Positions 45,554 through 57,114 are shown, counted from the stretch's first letter. The stretch: DNA of 64,000 bases from Aspidapion aeneum (GCA_963576565.1 OY755039.1:71422912-71486911), one strand, 5' to 3'. Translations and numbers: made by a program. The notes: a model not told the origin generated them from the sequence alone.

Positions 45554-45865
45554 TATAGTACGTTTTGTAATAGTGTGGGTAGATGGCGCCACCGCAGGGA
45601 AATGACTTAGCTGAAAGCGGGCCAAAGAGAGCGTTCACGTATATTGTTGGGTTAATGCCTTCTAAAATCGCTTAAGAGTCGTAAAGGCATACACGATGTT
45701 AATATCCGCCTCGCGCCTATAGATTTTACATTAAACTTTATATTCGAAGAAATGCTTGCGGTTCATGATGTGAAGATCGAAAGCCACCCCCGGGATTTAA
45801 ACAAATACGAATTCATGGTGATTAGTAGAGTAAATGCATTTCTGGGAGCCCCCACCCCATCGCGT

Positions 45866-46046
45866 TTTTGAAAAACAGAGCGAACCGTGCCGTTATTTCA
45901 ATCAAAAACTGACCGAACCGAACCGCGTTCCAAAATTTTCGGTTCCTAAAAATGACCGAACCGTGCAACCGTTCAAAATTTCCGGCCAAAAAAATATACC
46001 GAACCGCGCCGCAGTTCAAAATAACCTGCCAAAAAAATAGGGCGAA
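45866..46046. repeat. GAACCG-rich degenerate satellite
   Basis: CGAACCG(T/C)G(C/T) recurs at intervals of roughly 50-60 bp, linked by 'ttcaaaat' and 'ccaaaaaa' segments. Frames across it on either strand (45822-46260) are consequences of the repeat. Confidence 0.6.
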
Positions 46047-46051
46047 CCGCG

Positions 46052-46090
46052 CTGACATCACTTATTTTTGTTTTATTTCTTATCCATTTT
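46052..46090. repeat. 39-bp exact repeat, left copy (partner 51414-51452)
   Basis: ctgacatcacttatttttgt and the 19 bases after it occur identically at 51414-51452, 5.36 kb away in the same orientation. The two copies bracket the RING gene and the capsid-like fragment. Confidence 0.7.
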
Positions 46091-46127
46091 TATTTATTTT
46101 TTATCTTTTGTTTTTTCGAACTATGAC

Positions 46128-46218
46128 TATAGTTCATAGTGCGAATGCTATAGGTCATAGGTCGAATGCTATAGGTCATAGGTCGAATGCTATGGGTCAT
46201 AGTTCGAGTGTCATAGTC
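46128..46218. repeat. 24-bp minisatellite
   Basis: Units of about 24 bp (cgaatgctataggtcataggt) run in tandem for about four copies with small changes. The first unit is preceded by an inverted version (gaactatgactatagttcat). Confidence 0.75.
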
Positions 46219-46345
46219 CATTTAAAACGCGTGCAATATTCTGCACGGGGGGAGCTTTAGCTAGCGCGACTCACTGCTGTTGTGGTCAGGTATTTGGCTA
46301 AACAGACCCGACCCCTGCTAAAAGGCATGTCTGCGCCTTGATAGC

Positions 46346-46444
46346 GTAAGAGTATGATTCACGCCGACACTGTAAGCCGAGCCTGTTTTAAGAAGAGAAT
46401 CAATTTGACATGTTTTAGTGCCATTTTGTGAATCATACTCTTAC
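46346..46444. repeat. 99-bp element with 17-bp perfect inverted ends
   Basis: GTAAGAGTATGATTCAC (46346-46362) and its exact complement (46428-46444) border 65 bp of unique sequence. It could be a tiny MITE; no target duplication was established. Confidence 0.5.
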
Positions 46445-46733
46445 TGTAATTTGTAAATATATTTTACTCCATTAAAATCAATATAGTACTTAGAATTTGT
46501 TAAAAGTTTTAAATCTGAAATATACGTGTTATATTTTAGTGGTAAAAAGTTTTAACAAATTATCGACTATATAAGAACGTAGTTTTTTAGCGTGTATTAA
46601 ATATATAAATTAATTATAAAAATAAAAATAGGTTTATAAATTAGAAACTGCATTTAGAAACTATATAACACTTGTAAGGTATTAAAAGCTAGTCGGCATT
46701 GATGCGGATCCTTGGCATCTCTACGTCAACGCT

Positions 46734-47085
46734 TCAGTTGTGGATCCCGCTGCTCTTATGTTGATCCTCTGCATTGGTACGCCGCCGCCTCGGTCGTGGA
46801 TCACGCAGATATGTTGAGCCGTATATCTGAAACAACGAAAGGTATTTTACTATAAGCGCAAATAATGCTATAAAAACAAAGCATCGTGTAGTATTTAAGA
46901 CGGTTATGCACAACATTACATATTATGTAAACTGTGTGTTAATTAGGGCGTCTTTGTAACGTTGCTGAGAAATAGATTTATTAATACTTACATAGTTGTC
47001 AGCCGTAGCATCGGCGTATGTCTGCGCTGGTCGCTCTTGGAAACACATCAACCGCGTCGTCGATCATCCGCGTTGCCAGGGAATC
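46734..47085 (-). pseudogene. Degenerate duplicate of the last two exons of the RING gene
   Basis: Two exon-like pieces lie downstream of the RING gene: 46992-47085 (donor GTAAGT) and 46734-46826 (acceptor TTTCAG, ending TGA). They and their intron ends resemble exons 47520-47612 and 47270-47371: the acceptor regions share 'agtaaaata-ctttc-ttgttt', and the peptide has the same start pattern D-x-A-x-R-I/M-I-D. The first piece hits a stop after 28 codons. They could be an alternative 3' end or a dead duplicate; the stop favours dead. A 124-bp MITE lies just upstream. Confidence 0.5.
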
Positions 47086-47120
47086 CTAAAATACAAAAAA
47101 AACTTAACAATTATAAACTA

Positions 47121-47244
47121 TATACATGGGGTGCACCCAGGGGTGTGTGAGGGGTCTCGGGGCCAGGGCTCCAACGTGGCCGCAGGCCCCGTGAACCTTC
47201 ATACGCCCACCCTCATACCCCCCCCTGAGTGCACCCCATGTATA
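47121..47244. mobile_element. 124-bp GC-rich MITE
   Basis: TATACATGGGGTGCAC (47121-47136) is perfectly complementary to 47229-47244, and the pairing extends imperfectly inward to about 30 bp. It sits between the RING gene's last exon and its duplicate. No coding capacity. Confidence 0.75.
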
Positions 47245-47269
47245 CACTTTATGAATTAAAATTCAGGAA

Positions 47270-49775
47270 TTAAAAATCGATTCTGCGTCGTTTCCTGTTC
47301 GCCTGACGTTGATTCCGATCATCATGTCCCCGTTTTTGTCGCGGCTCGCGCAGCTGGGGTGAGCAGTCCATCTAAAACAAAGAAAGATATTTTACTATAT
47401 GTGAAAATGAGACTATCCGAATGGTGCATTACATAGTATTTAAAACGGCTATGCGTAATAACACATACTATACTACGTATTTGTAACGCTGCTGAAAAAA
47501 TAGATCGATCGATACATACATCAGGGTCCGATGATTCGTCCGAGCTACGCAGTGATATCAGCTCGTCAAAGACTTCTTCCGCGGCATCAATTATTCTGTT
47601 CGCTGCAATATCCTAAAAAATAAAACACACTTTTAAAATTTATAAAAAGCTAAGTGAAAGTAAAATAAATATTTTGGCACACGTAAGTATTATGCGCCTG
47701 GCCATGCGCATAGAAAACAAAAGTCGATACGTAAAACTTACATCATCAGAATGGCTATGGCTAATACTTCATCGGCCGACTCCGAAGCGTCTTCGTCGCT
47801 GAAATCCTAAAACATAAAAATTCTTTTAAAATTTTATAAAAAAAGTTAAGTGAATTAAAATAAATATTTTGGCGCGGTACAAGGGACCATGTAAGTACTA
47901 TGTGACTGGCTATGTGCATAGACATCAAAAGACGATACGTAAAACTTACATCATCAGAATCTGAGTCGCTTATCGATATTATTTCATCTGCCGACGCCGA
48001 ATCGTCTTCGTCGCTGAAATCCTAAAACATAAAAATTCTTTTTAAAATTTTATAAAAAGTTAAGTGAATTAAAATAAATATTTTATCGCGGTACAAGGGC
48101 ACACGTAAACGTTATATAACTACTATACTAGGATACGTAAAACTTACATCGTCAGAAACGGCTGCATGGTTTGGCACGATGTCATAATATGGTGGTTGAA
48201 TCTGTGCAGGATTCTGAAAAAATAAAATATTATCTATAACACAATTCTAAAAGAATATACTTTTTTAAAAATGCTATAAAACTTACGTTTACAGCGATCG
48301 GTGGACTTTCAACGCGTTCGACATCCGCATGGGGTGGCTGCACTCTGTCGTTTTGCTGAAAATAATAAAATGCCTATAACACATAGTTTAAAAAACTAAT
48401 TACCTAATTACGATTTTTAAACTTACAATTTCGTCTAGTTCGTCAGCGTCCAGCTGTTCTGAGTCTGTCTGAAAAAGAAAATAAAATAGTATAATTTTTA
48501 TTTAAATAAATACATATTTAGATATCATACACAGGTTGAAAAAAAGTTTTGAATTAAATTACTTTGAAAATGATAAAGCTACATACCCCTGAGAAATAGG
48601 CTTCGTCCGAACTATAATTTTCAAAGTCGCCTTCTGCTAGCTCACGGTCCATTGGTTCTTCAAAATTTTCTACTTCTACTGCACGGTCCAGTTCAATATT
48701 ATCGACTTCTATGTCGCGGGCAATTTGTTCTTCGGCATGCTAAATCGGAAAAATACAATTAACACATAATAAATTTTAAAAAAGTTATAAATTAAAAAAT
48801 TGAAAACTTACTTCAGGTTCGTCTTCTAATAGCTCGATCTCCCCAAACATGGACACGTCGAAACCACCGTGGTTGTCCCATATTTCCCTAAAATGATAGT
48901 TAGTTTTATAAAAATTTATTAAACAAAATACGTTAACGAAATTTAAAAAACAATATTTTAAATCTTATGTTGCCGTGTTACTGCCTGGAGACCGGATCTA
49001 ATGGCCTGCGCTATCGCGCATAGCGCTATAGGACCACGACAAAGTGGGCAGCGATCAGCGTACTGACAGCCTTCACAGATCGAATGACCATTGGCGCATC
49101 TGTATATGGGCTGACCATGATGACAAAGGAAACACCACACATGGGCATTTAGAAGATAACCCCTTTAAATAAAATCAAAAAATATTTATTAGATAAAATG
49201 CCTGACATATAAAAATATAGATGCACATTTTAATAACAAGCACCTAAGTTACGAGGCTAGCATGTAAGCAGCTCATAAAAACTAAAAAATATTTGTTATA
49301 AACGATGAAATAAAAATATTGAACCTTTATTTAAAACAACATGTACCAAATGTGCACGAGTAATATTTAAAAACCAAAAAATATTTATTATAAATGATGA
49401 AATAAAAATATTGAAACATTATTTAAGACAACATGAACCCTATAAATAAAATCGAAAAATATTTATTAGATAAAATGTCTGACATATAAAAATATAGATG
49501 CACATCTTTAATAACAAGCACCTAAGTTACGAGGCTAGCATGTAAGCAGCCCATAAAAACTAAAAAATATTTATTATAAACTATGAAATAAAAATATTGA
49601 ACCTTTATTTAAAACAACATTCACCAAATGTGCACTGGTAATATTTAAAAATTAAAAAAATATATGATTAGTTAAAAACCGTGATAAATGAAAATTCAAA
49701 TAGTATATTTAATACTTACATAACCCTTAGGAAAAAATTCGTAGATGTCAACAATATATATCTTTCATGATACAT
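47270..49775 (-). CDS. Spliced SIAH-like RING-finger gene with acidic multi-exon tail
   Basis: Start ATG 49775 in a good context (CCACCATG). Exons, 5' to 3' on the minus strand: 49720-49775, about 48976-49162, 48812-48887, 48587-48739, 48427-48468, 48287-48355, 48148-48213, 47950-48021, [47742-47806], 47520-47612, 47270-47371 (stop TAA). Donors are GTAAGT or GTATGT and acceptors TTTTAG/TTTCAG, except the end of exon 2, where no clean GT donor keeps frame (a GC donor at 48974-48975 would). Exon 2 encodes CxxC, C-x-NGH, CxxC, CPLCR: a RING of the SINA/SIAH kind, expected to bind zinc and act as ubiquitin ligase. Later exons, nearly all phase 0, encode an Asp/Glu-rich tail; the last is Arg-rich. 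The bracketed 65-bp exon breaks frame and is probably skipped. Origin (host or Polinton cargo) is open. Confidence 0.6.
47613..48103 (-). repeat. Tandemly duplicated exon-intron units in the RING gene
   Basis: The intron block 'ctaaaacataaaaattctttt...aataaatatttt' occurs three times (from about 47613, 47807 and 48022). Exons 47742-47806 and 47950-48021 are near copies encoding DFSDED-type acidic sequence. The 65-bp copy carries a 7-base deletion relative to the 72-bp copy. Confidence 0.75.
49168..49662. repeat. 276-bp tandem duplication in intron 1 of the RING gene
   Basis: The unit starting aaataaaatc at 49168 starts again at 49444 with about 95% visual identity (shared blocks: gacatataaaaatatagatg, ttacgaggctagcatgtaag). 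The first unit has an extra 67-bp internal partial copy near 49370-49436. Confidence 0.8.
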
Positions 49776-50475
49776 GGTGGCGGAAATTTAAATCACAAAT
49801 TTAAAACACACGATTTGAAACTCACGATTTGAAACATTAGGTTTAAACTAGGTACAATTTATAATATAACGTGCCTCAACAAATCAAGACAATCAACTAA
49901 CGAAAAATATTTTTTTGATTTTCGATGTAGACCTAAAAAGGGCTTGGACGCTTGGGTTTCTTTCCTAAGTATTTAATAACCCTTGTAAAATTTGGAAAAG
50001 CTAGCCTAATTGCTTTATTAGGAACCTCCAGGAAAACACTTAGAATTCAGGGTTCGCCTATGAATTAGGGTTACCAAAAAGGTGTACTTTCTAGTACGAT
50101 GATTTTTTGAGGCATGTATGTTAATTAAATTAGCAAATATTGTATTTGACTTTGCACATACTCTAGACTACGTAGGCGTAACATATGTCATACGTGCTAG
50201 CGTACTACAATATGTGATTTTTAACAATTAAGAACAAAGACCGTCACCTTTAAGGACATACCGCGACTTATTTAATTTCCTATTAAATATTGCAAACCCA
50301 GATATGGTTAGATTTTAGGTAAACAACGCCTCAGCATCAGAAATAGATGTGTAACCGACATGTGTAAGAAATTAAAATGTTGAGGTCGGCTTTAGGAACG
50401 CATGTTTTATTACGCGCGTTCATTAATAAATAAAAATAAATTTTGCGGAAAGCTAAGCCAATCGATGTACAACAC

Positions 50476-50590
50476 ATCACACAAGCTATTACAAAAATAG
50501 GATTTTTGGTATATTGTTCTATTTCTAACATAACACCATAGCTATGGTAAAACCTATTTTAGCATTGAAAATAGTGTGTAAAATGCGATT
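50476..50590 (-). pseudogene. Fragment resembling the Polinton major capsid gene
   Basis: On the minus strand the peptide MLEIEQYTKNPIFVIAC parallels MLGIEQYAKNPIFVIDC near the C-terminus of the capsid candidate at 62277-63977 (nucleotides around 63755-63810). Weaker nucleotide similarity continues upstream to about 50590, and perhaps further. It comes from a second, older and inverted Polinton-like copy. Confidence 0.65.
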
Positions 50591-51413
50591 TTCTGCAAAA
50601 ACGTAGGAAAAGGCTATGTTTGTTAACTGTAAGCTTTAAAATGTGATACAAATTAGAATGTCAGCATATGTTGTCAACTCATGGATCCGTCATTGTTAAA
50701 GCGGTAACATATGAAGGGCTAAAACTTAATATGTCTACGTGTTTTACTTCAAAGCCAAACGGCCGCTTAAGTTACTAAATTGGGGGAGGAAATGATACGA
50801 TAGTATAATGCGCGTTACATAATTTGAGCTAGAAATATTTGACGGTCTAAGCTGGTAACCTTACTTTAAGCCAAATGCATAGGCTTTTGTTAAGGAATAT
50901 AAAACTCATAAAATAACAAATATTAATGACCTTTTTTATCGGTTTATAACTTTGGGCTTAATTTCAAAAGACCCAAAATCCTCATTATGGGCTTTTTCAA
51001 ATAAATAATGATTCAGGGGCGGACTATCGAAACTATTCGGCCGACATGCCAACGTTTGTGTATTTCTAAAGCTTTCAGAAATTGTGCATATTGACTACTG
51101 AATTAAAGCTCTGTAAACTACCTTTAGTTTCATAGTTAGAGGTTGACAATTCTAAATATATCTATCTAATTAGCATTCTTCGCGACATCTTTGGACATAG
51201 GCCTCCCCCAATGTCTTCTATACAGCTATGTCAGGCAACCTGTTCATGCATCGAGTCCCAGCATGTTGCTTCAAATCATCCGACCTCTCTTTTGTGTTCT
51301 TCCCGTACTACTTTTATTTTCCCAAGGTCTACTGTCTACAATGAACTTGTTTTAACAATAGTATTTCTGACATAATAACCGGCAAATTTCCATTTTAATT
51401 TGCTGCCTGTCCT

Positions 51414-51452
51414 CTGACATCACTTATTTTTGTTTTATTTCTTATCCATTTT
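51414..51452. repeat. 39-bp exact repeat, right copy (partner 46052-46090)
   Basis: This is identical to 46052-46090. The flanking sequence differs, so it is not part of a longer alignable repeat here. Confidence 0.7.
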
Positions 51453-53141
51453 TTCTATCGGCTAGCTTCACACGTAACATTTGTTTGGACCTTAGGCAAG
51501 TCTAGATGCCCCAGCATTTATTTTTACAAAGCTTAATAACTGTACAGCCGCGTACTGTAGCCGTCGTGGTGGTACACGTGTGAAAAATAAGACCGTAACT
51601 CTGCCATCATACTTCAGATAGCTTCAATAACAAATGTGCACGTTGTGTAAACAAATTTCTCAAAAACGCGTAACCCAACATCGCAGTACGCCGAAACCTC
51701 AATACACGGCTAGGTTTGGCTCGGTATAGCATGGTCTAGAGCCGGAGTCGGCGCACAATAGTCTAAAGTATTTATCATACATGTTTATTTAGTAAATGTC
51801 TAGAGCTCTAATGTATAAAAGCTAAAAAAAAAACAAAGTTATGTTCAAGGATTTAAACGCGATATTTTCTATAGTACGACCCTGATATATAATTTAACAA
51901 AAGAGCGAATATTCCAGTAAATACCCTTAAAGCCTAGTACCTCTAGGGGCATAACAGAATTGTTAAGCTGTTAGGCTTAAATAGAATTCGAAGCTATAAA
52001 AATTTATTTAGCTTAATTGGTCTAGTACATTCTTAAGAATTAAGGCGTTTAAGATGTACAGCTCAATCCATTTAAAATGCTACTGTTGTCTGCAGCTTAG
52101 AGGCTAAACCTTGGCAACTTATATTCGTTTTGTGCTTATACTAAAGACGCGTATTCATACGTGCGCATATGTACGTGTACGTATATTCGATTGTACAAGG
52201 CTTGAAAACCCAGCATTCTTCGCCCGCTGATGCCCTATAGCGTTTAAGTATTAATAACGCTGTTGCGTTTGCATAGCCACACAGCGTGGCATGTGAATTT
52301 GACGGCCGTAAATACCCGCGTTAAGTCCTGTGTCGCACTAGCGGCCGCTACGCTGTCAGGCTATTCTTTGGGCTGCCAGAATGCCGCATATTCAAACGTA
52401 GGGACTGTACACAACACACTGCATCAAAATCTAATTAAAGCGCGAGTTAATTATACACCGGTACACGCGAGGCATTACATTTGATATAACATAATTAAAA
52501 AAGCCTTTTAGACATGTTTCCTTTAAATAATCTTACTTTATTTATAAGCGTAACTACATTACATATAACATATTACATATAACATATTACTAAGCTATGT
52601 ACGTAGCATATCTTCGGCTAGTACAACAACAGCCCTTTGAGCATAGTTTCCTAATGTTACATTCATGATTTGGGTATCTAACAATAATGCCGCTAAGCGT
52701 ATGTTTTAAATTTATTTTAATCTGATTATTGGTACAACTATCTATACTAAAACATGTCATATCCTTCCTACACATAAAAATCACCACGTAAATGTCCACT
52801 ATATGGTTAAACGTGTTAGTCATGACGACCTGTTCAGACTCGATTTATGTCGAGGGGCGAATCGTCTAGCTAGCTTTCTGGTAAAAACATTTTTCAAATG
52901 TTTAATGTTTATCGTGTGTTTATTTTTAAAGCATGTTGTATTTTACGGGTGCTAAAAAAAATTAAACGGTTAACGGAGTTAACACAAGATTTCTAACCGA
53001 TATACGAGACAGCGATATTTTAAACTTCGCGGATATTAATTAATGATGAACTCATGTTATATTACCTAATACATACGTTTACTCTTAAAAAACGGTCAAT
53101 TTTCCTAATATTAGATTATTTACAGACTGTACATGCATGCC

Positions 53142-53339
53142 AGCAATTCAAATTTAACGCGCAAAAATTATTTAAAAGAGACAGAAGGACGCTGCATGAT
53201 GTAAAAAAGGACAGAAATATCGAGAGAAAGCGTCATACACAGCTTAAGTTTTGAAATTTACCGCGAAGAATTATTTAAAAGAGACCGAAGGACGCTGCAT
53301 GATGTAAAAAAGGACAGATATATCTAGAGAAAGCGTCAT
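53142..53339. repeat. 103-bp tandem duplication
   Basis: The units 53142-53236 and 53245-53339 share ggacgctgcatgatgtaaaa and neighbouring sequence with few differences. The 66-codon frame at 53054-53254 lies over the first unit and encodes a Lys/Arg-rich peptide of no known family. Confidence 0.7.
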
Positions 53340-53358
53340 GCCTGCTGTCGAGTTTTTT
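53335..53358 (+). repeat. 24-base exact match to the polymerase gene
   Basis: gtcatgcctgctgtcgagtt plus four T is identical to 55777-55800 inside the DNA polymerase gene. The flanks do not align well, so it is a very short duplicate or an eroded fragment. Confidence 0.6.
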
Positions 53359-53729
53359 CTAGGGTAGGGAAAATATAATTAGTAAGGTACGCCCTCACTG
53401 AACGCTCGGTGTTAGGCATGCGCCACTTCCGTATGCATAGTTACAGAAAACGTCGAATGTAGCTATCTTTGTTCTTCATTTTAAATAGAACGACGCGCGT
53501 GACGGTACGTAAGCGTTCTGTCTATGGCGCATGACAATTTAGTCGACCAATCATAATACTTCTTCAGAAGGGATCGATAATCCCCTCTTTGACTATACCG
53601 GGCAGAAACAAAATCTAAACTTTGAATTTCTTTTCTCGCAGCTTTTAACAGATAACGCATCTATGTTAAAAAGCTCTCTGCAAAAAAAAAACAAAATATT
53701 TTAGTGCCTTATTCGGTTAGTGATTAGTG

Positions 53730-53995
53730 CTATTCAGAGGATCGTCGTTGGGACCGTCTTGGCCTGCCACTACAGCTAGATGAAAACTGGGAGCTCTCTA
53801 CAAATGCAGAAAAGGTTTGGTTGTTGAAAAAAAAAACAAACGTCAGGAGTCGGTAAGATAAAATACGTACCTTTTAATTTTAGCTGCTTAAAAGCACGCT
53901 CGTTTCTTAATTTTTTCGAAAATATCAATATCCTTTTTTAACTTATTTAATTTCCGTATATGTGCATCTAGCAGAATAGTTCCGCGTTTGGACAT
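53730..53995 (-). CDS. Possible small basic two-exon gene
   Basis: ATG at 53995 opens a 35-codon Lys-rich frame (stop at 53888-53890). Past it lies a donor-like AG|GTACGT (53865-53870). An acceptor-like TTTGTAG at about 53798 leads into an Arg/Ser-rich frame (GRPRRSQRRSSE) ending at TAG 53730-53732. The two frames do not join cleanly as they stand, so this is either two unrelated pieces or a decayed spliced gene. It would be divergent from the polymerase gene. Confidence 0.22.
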
Positions 53996-54102
53996 CTTTT
54001 CTGAATAACAGTTTAAACTCTACTAAAAATTTAACCTCAGTCAATCGTTTTAAAAGCCTTTTAGTTTTTCTAGACATAATTTGTGAGAAATAGCCTAGTA
54101 AA

Positions 54103-57100
54103 ATGGACAGATTTGAACTTTTTAACGAATCGGAAAGGCATGTGCGTAAATTCGGTTGCGTGGGTAAATATTATAGTTTTCGGTTTAGGCCAATTCAACA
54201 GCTAGATGATGATGTATTAACATTTGTCGAGGTTGGTATAAGAGCAATACTTCAAAAAGCTATGGAAGGTACATCCGACAACGATTTTGTATGCTTTACT
54301 TTTTCGAGCGATAAATTTAACGAAGGTACAGGTTACGTACCTTTTGTCCGCGTTTCTGATTTTACAGCGGACATGCTTATGGAAAAAATAGCCTTAGTGT
54401 ATCAGTCGAACAACAACGCTTTAAACACTGAAAACTTTGTTATTACAGCTACCATCGTTTCTTTACCTAGGGGTCGAGGTCCGGAAAAATATGTAAACAG
54501 TTATGCTGAATTATGTAGATCTAAAAAGGGGCTGATAGAAATTGACAACCGCGATAATTTATGTCTAGCTAGGGCTCTGGTGGTAGCTATTGCGCGTATT
54601 GAGCAAGATCCGCTATATACAAAGGTTAGGAAATATGGCCAGGTTCAAACGCAAAAAGTAACGCTTTTGCTAGAGGAATCTGCTGTAGTTATACCAGAAA
54701 ATGGTTCGGGTGTTGAGGAAATTAGATTGTTTCAAGAGTTTTTTAACGGTGAATATAAGATAGTGGTATATGAGTTTCACAATCAGACAAATGAACACGA
54801 TATTTTCTTTGATGAGGGTTTTGAAAACGATAATACTGTTAAACGAATAAACTTACTGTATTTTGCCAATCATTATTCAGTAATTTGTTCTTTATCGGCT
54901 GCTTTTTCCAGTCGTTATTTTTGCATTATTTGTCACACAGGGCACAGTGGTCAGAACCATAGGTGTGAACTAAAATGTCCACGATGTTATGAAAGTCCTG
55001 CATGTATACCCGGGGATGAAAAAACATGTGACGATTGTCATCGAACGTTTGCAAGCTTGACATGTTTTCTAAATCATAAAAAAGTAAATAACAAAGGCAA
55101 AAAACTGTGTTGCGACATATTAAAAATTTGTGATGTTTGTTTTCTACAAGTTAAAAATAATTATCACACGTGCAGCTTATATTACTGTAAACGTTGCAAA
55201 AAACTACAACCAGCAGATCATCTATGCTACATGCAGATCGATAAAAAACCATCAAATTTAAAACATAATAATTTATATATTTTTTATGATTTGGAAACAA
55301 TGCAGGACCAAAAATACGACATTATATCGACAATACATGTGCCAAATTTATGTGTTTTGGCATCATATTGTCCAGCTTGTATGCAGTATGATATTGATAC
55401 ACATGTATGTCCGAAATGCAGCCTTAAAGTAAGCGTCATATCTGGTGAAAAGTGCATAGAAGGTTTTATAGCACACCTTTTAACTATGAGCACAATATTT
55501 GATAATGTTATAGTTTTAGCATGCAATAATGGTGGGTTCGATGGCCAATTTTGCCTAAACTATATGCTCTTGAATAATATGTCCCCAAAACTAATAATGC
55601 GCAATACTAAAATACTTTCAATGTCAGTAGGCCGCAAAATAACATTTTTGGATTCGCTTTTATTTTTTCCGGTAAGATTAGCGGATCTTCCCAAAACTTT
55701 CGGGTTAGGTGACAGTTTTGAAAAAGGCTATTTTCCATATTTGTTCAACACACCTGATAATGAAAATTATCAAGGTGTCATGCCTGCTGTCGAGTTTTTT
55801 TGTCCCGACAGTATGAAACCCGCGGATAGGGAAGTTTTTTTAAAATGGTACGAAGCTAATAAAAATAATCATTTTTCGTTGAGGCATGAGTTGCTTAAGT
55901 ATTGTAAAAGTGACGTTAGAATCCTCGCGAAAGCATGTTTAAAATTCAAAGATATTATTAATAAATTGGGCAATGTTGATCCGTTTTTGGAATGTATAAC
56001 TATTGCAGGGGTCTGTTCAAAAATTTTTCGGAGAAACTATTTTAAGGAAAACCAAATATCGCTTTTGCCGCATCTAGGGTATCGCGAAACTAACATAAAG
56101 AGCAAATCTGCGCTTAAATGGCTTGTTTTAGAAGCTAGGGACCGCGATATTTATATTAAACAAGCTCGAAATGGGTTTGAACACATGATAAGACATTATA
56201 GACTATATTTTGTTGACGGTTATAATCGCGAGGGGCGTATCGTGTTTGAGTTTCATGGCTGTATGTATCATGGATGTCCGAAATGCCCAACTTTCAACAG
56301 GGATGTGCCGCTTTTAAAAAAAAAATCTATCGATACTCTTAATAGTAGATACGAAAATACCGTCGCGCGACGTAAAAAACTCGAAGCCTTAGGCTTCACT
56401 GTCGTCGAAAAATGGGAGTGCGATTTTTACAAGCATTTAAAAGAAAATCCTGTAGATAGGTTATATTGTGAAAGACATCCATACCTAGTAAATGCGCCGC
56501 TAATAGCCCGGGATAGTCTCTATGGTGGTCGGACCTCAAATCTCGTAAAAAATTATGTCGTAAAAAATGATGAACAAATTAAATATTATGACTTCACGTC
56601 CCTTTACCCAAGTATCAATAAAAATAAAAAAGTGCCTATCGGCCATCCTCAAGTATATGTAGGAGATGTTCCCTGTGGTGCCGTGGACCTAAAAAACACA
56701 TACGGGCTCATAAAATGTAAAATTTTACCGCCTAAAAACCTCTATCACCCTGTACTTCCAGTTAAATTACATAACAAATTAATGTTCTTACTGTGTTTAA
56801 AGTGTGGTGAAGAACTATCAAAAAACGCGTGCCGCCACTTTGCCGCGGAAAGAGCTTTAGAAGGCACATGGGTTACCATGGAAGTAAATAAGGCTATAGA
56901 AAAGGGTTATAAAATAGTTAAAATTTACGAAATTTGGGCTTATCAAACTTGTCAATATAACCCTGAGACTAAAGGGGGGGGTCTTTGCTGGGATGGTAAA
57001 CCAATACCGGTTATCCAATCATGGCACAGGAAAATGGTTGCTTTAAACGTTTCCAATTTTATTAACGTTTCATCTTCCAGTTCTGTCGGTGCGAGAATAA

Positions 57101-57114
57101 AACTAGGTGTATAA
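54103..57114 (+). pseudogene. polB: Polinton protein-primed family B DNA polymerase, truncated
   Basis: This 1003-codon frame starts ATG 54103. An OTU-like protease region is suggested by DNLCLARA (Cys about 152) and NHYSVI (His about 256). Cys/His clusters follow (about 270-380). The exonuclease motifs are present: YDLET (about 395), GGFDGQF (about 476), YCKSDV (about 600). Polymerase motif A, DFTSLYPS, is at about 828. Motif B (KxxxNSxYG) and motif C (DTDS) are absent: family-like sequence stops after 'NPETKGGG' near 56980, and the last ~45 residues read antisense of the integrase-strand frame. The palm is therefore incomplete and no DNA synthesis is expected. It would copy the element using a terminal protein as primer. 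Confidence 0.88.

Larger units (their letters stand above)
49776..53700. other. Decayed, mostly non-coding stretch
   Basis: About 3.9 kb without a credible full gene. It contains a minus-strand fragment like the capsid gene (50476-50590). A stretch near 51180-51340 ('tttggacataggcctccccc') resembles an interspersed repeat common in insect genomes. A 103-bp tandem duplication lies at 53142-53339, with a 24-base exact match to the polymerase gene right after it. GC content is somewhat higher than in the left half. I read it as old Polinton and other debris. Confidence 0.45.

Noticed and set aside
45822..46260. Overlapping frames on both strands
   Set aside because: They are products of the GAACCG satellite and the 24-bp minisatellite.
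46996..47259. 87-codon plus frame
   Set aside because: It covers antisense exon sequence and a palindromic MITE; the splice-consistent gene is on the minus strand.
53054..53254. 66-codon basic frame as a gene
   Set aside because: It lies on a tandem duplication whose second unit does not keep the frame, and no homologue is recognised.
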